This document shows, piece after piece, positions 42,637 to 48,492 of a stretch of DNA of 48,492 nt (the stretch's first letter is position 1; the number at the start of each line of letters is the position of its first letter). A program made the position numbers and the translations under genes. Source of the DNA: Lachnospiraceae bacterium (GTDB taxonomy: Bacteria > Bacillota > Clostridia > Lachnospirales > Lachnospiraceae); the NCBI GenBank assembly GCA_022764445.1, contig JALERT010000121.1, forward strand, positions 1-48,492, read 5' to 3'. Below the pieces are notes generated by a model. The model saw nothing but the letters and a program-made list of their open reading frames with translations, searched no databases and was not told the origin of the DNA.

Positions 42637-43401
42637 TTACATTCCCCTTTCAATCACTTCATCAGCCAATGCTCTATATCCATCTGCACCTGCCGATTTT
42701 GGATCATACAGATTAATTGGTTTTCCATGACTAGGAGCTTCAGCCAATCTAACATTTCTTGGAATTATACTTTTATAGATATTTTGATTTAAATTATCTT
42801 TTACATTTTCAACAACCTGTAAAGAAAGACATGTTCTTGCATCGTACATTGTAAATACTATACCTTCTATCTCCAGTTTTTCATTTAATCTGCTTTTAAC
42901 AAGTTCTATAGTATACATTAAATCGCTTAATCCTTCCAATGCATAATATTCACATTGTATTGGAACAAGAACTGTATCTGCTGTTGTCATTGCATTAACT
43001 GTCAGTGTGTTAAGAGACGGTGGACAATCTATAATTATAAAATCATAATCTTCTTTTACTTTATCAACCTCTCTTTTTAGGATATACTCTTTTTTTTCTA
43101 TTCCAATCAATTCAATTTCTGCACCGGCAAGTCCGCGTTCCGAAGGTATTACTGATACCCCCTCCATTATTGATGAAACAGTTGCTTCTTCTATAGTTGT
43201 TTCTCCTAAAAGAAGTTTATAACTCGTATTTTCAACTTTATCCTTATCAATTCCCAGTCCACTTGTTGCATTTCCCTGTGGATCCATATCAATAGTTAAA
43301 ACTTTTTTTCCTTTTTCAGCTAAACATGCTGATAAATTAATAGCTGTAGTAGTTTTTCCTACTCCACCTTTTTGATTTGATATAGCAATTACTCTACCCA
43401 T
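42637..43401 (-). CDS. parA: Chromosome partitioning ATPase ParA (Soj)
   Basis: Deviant Walker A ATPase that binds DNA when ATP-loaded and is stimulated by ParB. The 254-aa protein starts GRVIAISNQKGGVGKTTTAIN, with both lysines of KGGVGKT. It also has LTIDMDPQGNATSGLG, Walker B FIIIDCPPSL and the conserved VPIQCEYYALEGL. It lacks the N-terminal HTH of plasmid type Ia ParA proteins, as chromosomal Soj does. It is first in a four-gene unit (parA, parB, DUF4446, membrane protein). A parS site lies 20 nt upstream of the start, probably within the leader, which would let ParB repress the operon. Confidence 0.97.
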   Translation of the reverse strand: MGRVIAISNQKGGVGKTTTAINLSACLAEKGKKVLTIDMDPQGNATSGLGIDKDKVENTSYKLLLGETTIEEATVSSIMEGVSVIPSERGLAGAEIELIGIEKKEYILKREVDKVKEDYDFIIIDCPPSLNTLTVNAMTTADTVLVPIQCEYYALEGLSDLMYTIELVKSRLNEKLEIEGIVFTMYDARTCLSLQVVENVKDNLNQNIYKSIIPRNVRLAEAPSHGKPINLYDPKSAGADGYRALADEVIERGM

Positions 43402-43420
43402 ATATTTTTATCCTTTCAAA

Positions 43421-43436
43421 TGTTTCACGTGAAACC
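43421..43436. promoter_or_regulatory. parS: parS site 1 (15 of 16 bases)
   Basis: TGTTTCACGTGAAACC matches the Firmicutes ParB-binding consensus TGTTNCACGTGAAACA except for the last base. It sits just upstream of the parA ribosome binding site. Confidence 0.92.
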
Positions 43437-43569
43437 TTGCAAAAAAGAGCTGACTTTGATTATAATCAATTAAGAATATTAGAAGCCATTTTCGTCACAG
43501 TGAACACCATAGTTATACAGTAACTTTATTCTATCATTGGCAAGATTTAAACTAATACAAAATCATGGA

Positions 43570-43585
43570 TGTTTCACGTGAAACA
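43570..43585. promoter_or_regulatory. parS: parS site 2 (perfect)
   Basis: TGTTTCACGTGAAACA is a perfect 16-bp parS palindrome, 149 bp from site 1. The flanking GGA/TCC bases extend the symmetry. Two close parS sites next to parAB are expected near the chromosomal origin. I found no clear DnaA-box cluster in the surrounding 43402-44090 gene-free stretch, so the origin itself probably lies elsewhere. Confidence 0.95.
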
Positions 43586-43613
43586 TCCAAATTAAATATA
43601 TGAAATACAATTG

Positions 43614-43647
43614 TTACAATTCACACTGTATCAGTAAATGTTAGGTG
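43614..43647. repeat. Minimal deletion derivative of the palindromic element (copy 5)
   Basis: TTACAATTCACAC (43614-43626) is followed after only a few bases by GTTAGGTGCAAACTGTAA (43630-43647). Both element ends are present but almost the whole interior is gone, leaving 34 bp. This shows that the ends are kept together when the centre is lost. Confidence 0.65.
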
Positions 43648-43749
43648 CAAACTGTAAATATTTTTTGAAACTTACAGAAATATTATAGCATTTATTTTCA
43701 AATCGTTCTATATATATTTTATTAAATTATATTTTGATGGTAACATTTG

Positions 43750-43935
43750 TTACAGTTCACACTATATTAGTAAATATAATATTCAAGCTTGCTTGTTATA
43801 TTATATTTTACTAATATATTGGAATAGCCTAACATTTTCTTCATGAATAAAACATAAGCTGCGAAGCAGCGACTGACAATATTGCAAATATTGGCAGGTT
43901 TTATGAATGTAGGAAATGTTAGGTGTGAACTGTAA
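43750..43935. repeat. Full-length palindromic element (copy 2), 186 bp
   Basis: Terminal repeats TTACAGTTCACAC (43750-43762) and GTGTGAACTGTAA (43923-43935) are identical to copy 1. Hairpin 1 (43763-43818) differs from copy 1 at several positions, but the changes occur in pairs: for example TATATC/GATATA becomes TATATT/AATATA, and ACATAAT/ATTATGT becomes ATATAAT/ATTATAT. Hairpin 2 is shorter at its tip. It lies between rsmG and parA. Confidence 0.8.
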
Positions 43936-43937
43936 CA

Positions 43938-44089
43938 ACAGTTCAGCCGTATAAATAGCCTTTCATTCACGTAATGAATAAAACAAGAGCTGCAACGCAG
44001 TGACTGAAAGCAGTTCATAACTAGAGTATTTTTTTATTATAACACTGCTGTCAGGTTTTATGAAGGTCGTGAATGGAAGGCTGAACTGT
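43938..44089. repeat. Sister palindromic element with ACAGTTCAGCC ends (copy 6)
   Basis: ACAGTTCAGCC (43938-43948) pairs with GGCTGAACTGT (44079-44089). The interior aligns with hairpin 2 of copies 1 and 2 (AATGAATAAAAC, GCTGCAACGCAG, ACTGCTGTCAGGTTTTATGA), but hairpin 1 is absent. The stem base CCTTTCATT/AATGGAAGG replaces CCTAACATT/AATGTTAGG and is still paired. It starts 2 nt after copy 2 and ends 1 nt before the rsmG stop codon, so it may also act in ending that transcript. Confidence 0.75.
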
Positions 44090-44090
44090 A

Positions 44091-44804
44091 TCACAGTGGT
44101 TCTTTTTTAGGTTTTCCTGCTTGTCTTGGATATTTTTTTGATAATGTTCCTTTTTTATCAAATTTCACAAAACTTCTGGACATATCTGTTCCATTTAAAG
44201 TAAAAGATATTTTTTTATCAATTATACATGAAAGTTTAGTCTGAGCAGATTTTGAAGCATCAAGTTCTTCATCAACATTACCTGATTTATATGATATAAA
44301 ACTTCCACCGACTTTTACAAAAGGAATACAATATTCCAAAAGTGTAGATAAGTTTGCAACAGCTCTTGAAACACATATGTCAAATTTTTCACGATATTCT
44401 ATATTTCTTCCCAAGTCTTCTGCTCTGCTGTGAATTGTAGTAACATTATTGAGGTCACACAATTTAATAACCTCATTAAGAAAGTTAATTCTTTTATTAA
44501 GAGAATCCATAAGTGTAAATTCTGTATTTTGTAAAATAATAGCTAATGGTATTCCTGGAAATCCTGCACCTGTTCCTACATCAATTATTTTTTTATTATT
44601 TAATTCAAAATAATTAATCAAAGATATACTATCTACGAAATGTTTAGTAACTACATCATTTACTTCTGTTATTGCAGTCAGATTCATTACTTTATTTTTT
44701 TCAATCAATATTTCATAATATTTTTGGAATTTATCGAGCTGGTTATCATTTAGATTTATCCCAATTTCTGATGCAGCATTTTTTAAAATTTCTTTCACAA
44801 TCAT
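44091..44804 (-). CDS. rsmG: 16S rRNA (guanine(527)-N7)-methyltransferase
   Basis: RsmG (GidB) methylates G527 of 16S rRNA with SAM. The 237-aa length is typical. It shows [20 protein letters not shown], the SAM motif [33 protein letters not shown] and [15 protein letters not shown]-like [15 protein letters not shown]. The ATG at 44804 overlaps the mnmG stop (ATGA), a coupled start. GGAGG sits directly against that ATG, so a GTG two codons in (44798) is an alternative with better spacing. It is the last gene of mnmE-mnmG-rsmG. Confidence 0.95.
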   Translation of the reverse strand: MIVKEILKNAASEIGINLNDNQLDKFQKYYEILIEKNKVMNLTAITEVNDVVTKHFVDSISLINYFELNNKKIIDVGTGAGFPGIPLAIILQNTEFTLMDSLNKRINFLNEVIKLCDLNNVTTIHSRAEDLGRNIEYREKFDICVSRAVANLSTLLEYCIPFVKVGGSFISYKSGNVDEELDASKSAQTKLSCIIDKKISFTLNGTDMSRSFVKFDKKGTLSKKYPRQAGKPKKEPL

Positions 44805-46693
44805 CCTCCAATTTTAGTGCGTTCTAGCTTTTCAAGATAGATTAAAAGTACAGAAATATCCGCAGGAGAAACACCAGAGATACGTGATGCCTGACCTACA
44901 GATTCAGGTCTGAACTCCTTTAATTTTTGGTTTGCCTCCTTACGAAGGCTGTACACTTCATCATAATCAATACTTTCAGGTATTTTCTTATTTTCTAGTT
45001 TTTTGAATTGTTCAACCTGACGCAACTGTCTTTTTATATATCCCTCATATTTAAGATTAATATTAACCTGTTCTTTTACATCATCAGGAAGTTCCGGTCT
45101 GTCTTCATCAATTGTTTCAAGTATATCATACGAAAGTTCCGGTCTCTTTAAGAGTTCTGCCATTGTTGTACCCGACTGCAAAAGTGTACTGTTATTTTCT
45201 TCAAGAAGCTTCTGAACCTCTTTTCTTGCTCCTATTGTCTTTTTATTTAGTCGGTCTATCTCTTTATTAATTAATTCTTCCTTTTTAAGAAGTTTATTGT
45301 ATCTTTCATCATCAATTAATCCAACTTCATGACCAATCGGTGTAAGTCTTAAATCTGCATTATCCTGTCTGAGAAGTAATCTGTATTCAGCTCTAGATGT
45401 CATCATTCTGTAAGGTTCATTTGTTCCCTTTGTTATAAGATCATCTATTAAAACTCCAATATATGCCTGTGATCTGTCCAATATAATTGGTTCTTTTCCC
45501 TGCAATTTTCTTGCAGCATTTATACCGGCTATTATTCCCTGGGCTGCCGCTTCTTCATATCCTGAGCTTCCATTTGCCTGACCTGCACTAAAGAAACCAC
45601 TTATTTTCTTAAATTCCAATGATGCTTTAAGTTGAACAGGATTTATACAATCATATTCTATTGCATATGCATTTCTAACTATATTGGCATGTTCGAGTCC
45701 TGGCACAGAATGATACATAGCATACTGCACGTCCTCTGGAAGTGAACTTGACATTCCTCCCACATACATCTCATTTGTATAATTTCCCTCGGGTTCAAGA
45801 AATACCTGATGACGTTCTTTATCTGCAAATCTTACAACTTTATCTTCTATAGAAGGACAATATCTCGGACCTGTCCCCTTAATATTGCCGGAATAAAGAG
45901 GTGATCTATCTATATTATCCATAATTATCTTATGTGTTTCTTTATTAGTGTAAGTAAGCCAGCATGACACCTGCTCTCTTTCCAGATCTTCAGGAGAATT
46001 TGTAAATGAAAATGGAACTATATTTTCATCACCCTTCTGCTCTTCCATCTTTGAAAAATCGATTGTTCTTTTATCAACTCTTGCCGGTGTACCTGTTTTA
46101 AATCTCCTTACCTCAATTCCAAGTTTGATAAGACTGTCCGTCAGATGATTAGCTGCTGATAAACCATTTGGTCCTGTATAGTTACTTACGTCTCCGTATA
46201 TACATCTTGCCTTAAGATATGTACCGGTACACATAATTACAGCTCTACATGGATAAATAGCATCTGATGTTGTTCTGACTCCTGTAACTTCTGAATTTTC
46301 TACAAGAACCTCTGCTACTTCTCCCTGTTTTATAGTAAGATTATCCGTATTTTCAAGAACCTTACGCATCTCTCTGCTATATTCTTTTTTATCAGCCTGT
46401 GCTCTTAGAGAATGAACGGCGGGACCTTTCGACATATTTAACATCTTAGTCTGAATAAAAGTCTTATCAATATTTTTTCCCATTTCACCACCAAGCGCAT
46501 CAACTTCACGTACAAGATGACCTTTTGAGCTTCCTCCCACATTAGGATTACATGGCATCATGGCAATACTGTCAACACTTACGGTAAATACAAGTGTTTT
46601 CATGCCCAATCTGGCTGATGCAAGTGCAGCTTCACATCCTGCATGACCTGCACCTATTACAATTACATCATATGATTCATACGTATAAGACAT
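44801..46693 (-). CDS. mnmG: tRNA uridine-5-carboxymethylaminomethyl modification enzyme MnmG (GidA)
   Basis: FAD-dependent partner of MnmE, installing (carboxymethyl)aminomethyl groups at wobble U34. The 630-aa protein begins [20 protein letters not shown], the dinucleotide-binding motif. It has the GidA signatures [15 protein letters not shown] and [20 protein letters not shown], and a helical C-terminal domain ending with [20 protein letters not shown]. The ATG at 46693 has GGAGG nine bases upstream; longer readings to 46774 run into the end of mnmE without a site. Sixteen bases separate it from mnmE. Confidence 0.97.
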   Translation of the reverse strand: MSYTYESYDVIVIGAGHAGCEAALASARLGMKTLVFTVSVDSIAMMPCNPNVGGSSKGHLVREVDALGGEMGKNIDKTFIQTKMLNMSKGPAVHSLRAQADKKEYSREMRKVLENTDNLTIKQGEVAEVLVENSEVTGVRTTSDAIYPCRAVIMCTGTYLKARCIYGDVSNYTGPNGLSAANHLTDSLIKLGIEVRRFKTGTPARVDKRTIDFSKMEEQKGDENIVPFSFTNSPEDLEREQVSCWLTYTNKETHKIIMDNIDRSPLYSGNIKGTGPRYCPSIEDKVVRFADKERHQVFLEPEGNYTNEMYVGGMSSSLPEDVQYAMYHSVPGLEHANIVRNAYAIEYDCINPVQLKASLEFKKISGFFSAGQANGSSGYEEAAAQGIIAGINAARKLQGKEPIILDRSQAYIGVLIDDLITKGTNEPYRMMTSRAEYRLLLRQDNADLRLTPIGHEVGLIDDERYNKLLKKEELINKEIDRLNKKTIGARKEVQKLLEENNSTLLQSGTTMAELLKRPELSYDILETIDEDRPELPDDVKEQVNINLKYEGYIKRQLRQVEQFKKLENKKIPESIDYDEVYSLRKEANQKLKEFRPESVGQASRISGVSPADISVLLIYLEKLERTKIGG

Positions 46694-46709
46694 TTTATTC
46701 ATCCTCCAT

Positions 46710-48149
46710 TTATTTTCCCATACAGAAATCTTTAAATATTTTATTAACAAGATCCTCAGATGCCGTTTCTCCATTAATTAATCCAAGCTTTTTATATGCA
46801 TCCATCATATCTATTGTATAAAAATCTTCCGGCATCCCTGCATTGATTGTATCCACTACATTTTTAAGACTTACAATTGCACTCTCAACAGCTTCCTTAT
46901 GACGCATACTAGTAAGATAAACCTGATCATTATAAGTTACATTTCCATCTAAAAATGAATTAGTTATATATTCAGTGAGTTCATCAAGTCCATGACCTGT
47001 CTCATTAGAAAATTCAATACAGTCCCAATCTAATTTTTCTTTAATCTGCTCCTTTGTAATCTTAATATCAAGATCAGTTTTATTCATCAGAATGACACCA
47101 TTACTATTCTTAAGTATATCTATTATACGGTCATCTGCTTCATCAAGCTCAACACTTGAATCAACTACATAAATTATAAAGTCTGCATTTTCTATATAAT
47201 CTACCGCTTTTGATACTCCCATACTTTCAACAATGTCGTCAGTGTCATGTATTCCTGCAGTATCTACAAGATTAAGGATTATATCGCCAAGTTTTACCCT
47301 TTCTTCCAGAACATCTCTTGTGGTTCCCGCAATATCCGTAACAATTGCCCTCTCTTCATCTAAAAGTAAATTCATAAGAGAAGACTTTCCCGCATTCGGC
47401 TTGCCTACAATAACGGTATTTATTCCTTCTGATTTCATCCTGCCATCGTTAAATTTCTCTATAATATCCTCAAGCTTTGAAATTTCGCCGGAAGTGATTT
47501 TTGCAAGTTCATCTCCATAACCATCAAGATCATAATGTTCAGGATCATCCAGTGCAGCTTCAATAAATCCCAAATTATGTAGAATCTCCTGCCTGATTTC
47601 TTCTATATAATTTGACACTCCACCTTCAAGCTGTTTTATTGCGCTGTTAAGTGCAAAATCACTTTTAGATGATATAACTTTCATAACAGCCTCAGCCTGT
47701 GATAAATCTATTCTTCCATTAAGGAAAGCCCTTTTTGTAAACTCACCTGGTTCAGATAATCTCGCACCATTTTTAATTACTGTCTGTAAAACTTTCTGAA
47801 CAACATAAGGACCTCCATGACAGTCAATCTCAATAACATCCTCTTTTGTATAACTGTTTGGTCCCTTCATCAGCATAATAAGGACCTCATCTATTATTTT
47901 ATCATCATCAACAATAAACCCATAATGTATAGTATAAGTTTCTTTATTTTCAAAATATTTAGTATTCCATTCTTTATCTTTGCATTTAATTATATTTTTC
48001 TTTTCATTATTTTTCAAATATTTTTCAACATATTTTTTATTTCGAAATATTTTTCCTACAATGTCAAGACATTTTTCTCCACTAACTCTAATAATTCCAA
48101 TACCACCACCCATACCACTGGCAATTCCCGCAATAGTATCGTTTTGCAT
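46710..48149 (-). CDS. mnmE: tRNA modification GTPase MnmE
   Basis: Works with MnmG on tRNA wobble uridines. The 479-aa protein has the N-terminal tetrahydrofolate-binding domain ([20 protein letters not shown], then [21 protein letters not shown]). The G domain follows: G1 [10 protein letters not shown]3 DTAGIHD and G4 NKTD. The C-terminal CMGK supplies the conserved cysteine. GGAGG precedes the start. khpB ends 58 nt upstream on the same strand. Residues 35-70 carry a Lys/Asn-rich insertion ([19 protein letters not shown]), somewhat longer than usual. Confidence 0.97.
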   Translation of the reverse strand: MQNDTIAGIASGMGGGIGIIRVSGEKCLDIVGKIFRNKKYVEKYLKNNEKKNIIKCKDKEWNTKYFENKETYTIHYGFIVDDDKIIDEVLIMLMKGPNSYTKEDVIEIDCHGGPYVVQKVLQTVIKNGARLSEPGEFTKRAFLNGRIDLSQAEAVMKVISSKSDFALNSAIKQLEGGVSNYIEEIRQEILHNLGFIEAALDDPEHYDLDGYGDELAKITSGEISKLEDIIEKFNDGRMKSEGINTVIVGKPNAGKSSLMNLLLDEERAIVTDIAGTTRDVLEERVKLGDIILNLVDTAGIHDTDDIVESMGVSKAVDYIENADFIIYVVDSSVELDEADDRIIDILKNSNGVILMNKTDLDIKITKEQIKEKLDWDCIEFSNETGHGLDELTEYITNSFLDGNVTYNDQVYLTSMRHKEAVESAIVSLKNVVDTINAGMPEDFYTIDMMDAYKKLGLINGETASEDLVNKIFKDFCMGK

Positions 48150-48207
48150 ATTTCCTCCATATATCTATATAAGAAAATAGGAACTGTTTTACCAGCCCCT
48201 ATCTCCT

Positions 48208-48492
48208 TTATTCATTCTCATTTATAACTTCTGCTTCATCTTTTTGATTTTCTACTTTTGTATAATCCGATTTATCATTGTACTTTTGATATTTGTTATC
48301 TTTTGAATATCCATTCTTACGACCATTGTATGAACGATTATTTCCATATGAATACCTGTTTTTTTTCTCATAACCTGTTTCTACGCCCGGCTTTAAAGTT
48401 ATTACAACCTTTCTGTATGGTTCTTCACCTTCACTATGCGTTTCAACATACTTATCTTTCTGAAGTGTAGCATGAATTACTCTTCTTTCATA
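48208..48492 (-). CDS. khpB: RNA-binding protein KhpB/Jag, C-terminal part (R3H domain and basic tail)
   Basis: Partial: the 5' end lies beyond the right edge. The visible 94 residues begin YERRVIHATLQKDKYVETHS and EGEEPYRKVVITLKPG, the C-terminal half of an R3H single-strand nucleic-acid-binding domain as in Jag/KhpB. That protein binds RNA with KhpA and affects cell-wall growth and division in streptococci. After the R3H domain there is an unusual tail of about 50 residues rich in Asn, Lys, Tyr and Arg (NRYSYGNNRSYNGRKNGYSK) ending in an acidic stretch. Its position just upstream of mnmE is the conserved order near the origin in Firmicutes. Confidence 0.92.
   Translation of the reverse strand, partial: YERRVIHATLQKDKYVETHSEGEEPYRKVVITLKPGVETGYEKKNRYSYGNNRSYNGRKNGYSKDNKYQKYNDKSDYTKVENQKDEAEVINENE

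Noticed and set aside
43750-44089. CRISPR array suspected from repeated motifs
   Set aside because: Repeats are long palindromes of unequal length in different places, not short direct repeats with regular spacers, and no cas genes are present.
43402-44090. Chromosomal origin (oriC)
   Set aside because: parS sites are present, but no cluster of TTATNCACA DnaA boxes or AT-rich 13-mer region next to dnaA is seen; the best match near 43514 has two mismatches. The origin probably lies beyond the right edge.
47817-48227. Plus-strand open frame of 136 codons over the start of mnmE
   Set aside because: Phe/Ile/Ser-rich translation typical of the antisense of a Lys/Asn-rich gene; mnmE and khpB on the other strand explain the sequence.
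1-48492. tRNA or rRNA genes
   Set aside because: I looked for the conserved T-loop motif and CCA ends near hairpins and found none convincing on either strand.

Overview
The window comes from a low-GC Gram-positive anaerobe, most likely a gut or rumen member of the Lachnospiraceae (Clostridia). The evidence is gene content and order: an AddAB (not RecBCD) recombination system, a tmk-yaaR-holB-ricT-yabB-rsmI cluster, an origin-proximal khpB(jag)-mnmE-mnmG-rsmG-parA-parB-DUF4446 order with two parS sites, strong AGGAGG ribosome binding sites, and many secreted, Lys/Asn/Ser/Thr-rich surface proteins. I cannot name the species from sequence alone.

Layout. 1-2.3 kb: glutamine-dependent NAD synthetase with its own extended -10 promoter and a shared bidirectional terminator. 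2.4-11.2 kb (minus): a close-packed set reading membrane-anchored small protein, secreted GH5 cellulase, addB, addA. 11.3-12.05 kb (minus): QueT queuosine-precursor transporter behind a preQ1-I riboswitch, followed by a structured transcript end. 12.2-15.3 kb: a large fibronectin type III surface protein, a strong terminator and a small SbsA-Ig-like protein. 15.4-19.9 kb: palindromic repeats, a flavin reductase, an OLD-family ATPase/TOPRIM nuclease and murA. 19.9-22.1 kb: a Big_2-type surface protein. 22.1-27.3 kb: the tmk/holB housekeeping cluster. 27.3-35.9 kb: an accessory block of secreted or membrane proteins, including a receptor-like Ser/Thr kinase with C-terminal leucine-rich repeats. 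36-37.8 kb (minus): cdd and pdp, pyrimidine salvage. 38.3-40.1 kb: a family 2 glycosyltransferase and a small alarmone synthetase. 40.2-48.5 kb (minus): chromosome partitioning operon (parA, parB, DUF4446, polytopic membrane protein), parS sites, then rsmG, mnmG, mnmE and the 3' part of khpB, running toward the presumed origin beyond the right edge.

The most interesting non-coding signals are two families of structured elements. (1) A 51-62 nt hairpin beginning TGTTCTCT lies 10-12 nt upstream of an AGGAGG Shine-Dalgarno in front of three genes: the FN3 surface protein, the LRR kinase and a 698-aa secreted protein. In two copies the same loop core occurs in opposite orientation. (2) A palindromic element of about 190-215 bp with 13-bp terminal inverted repeats (TTACAGTTCACAC) occurs as two full copies, one sister variant and several fragments, with base changes that preserve pairing in the stems. 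Neither is a feature I recognise. They are the best candidates here for something undescribed.
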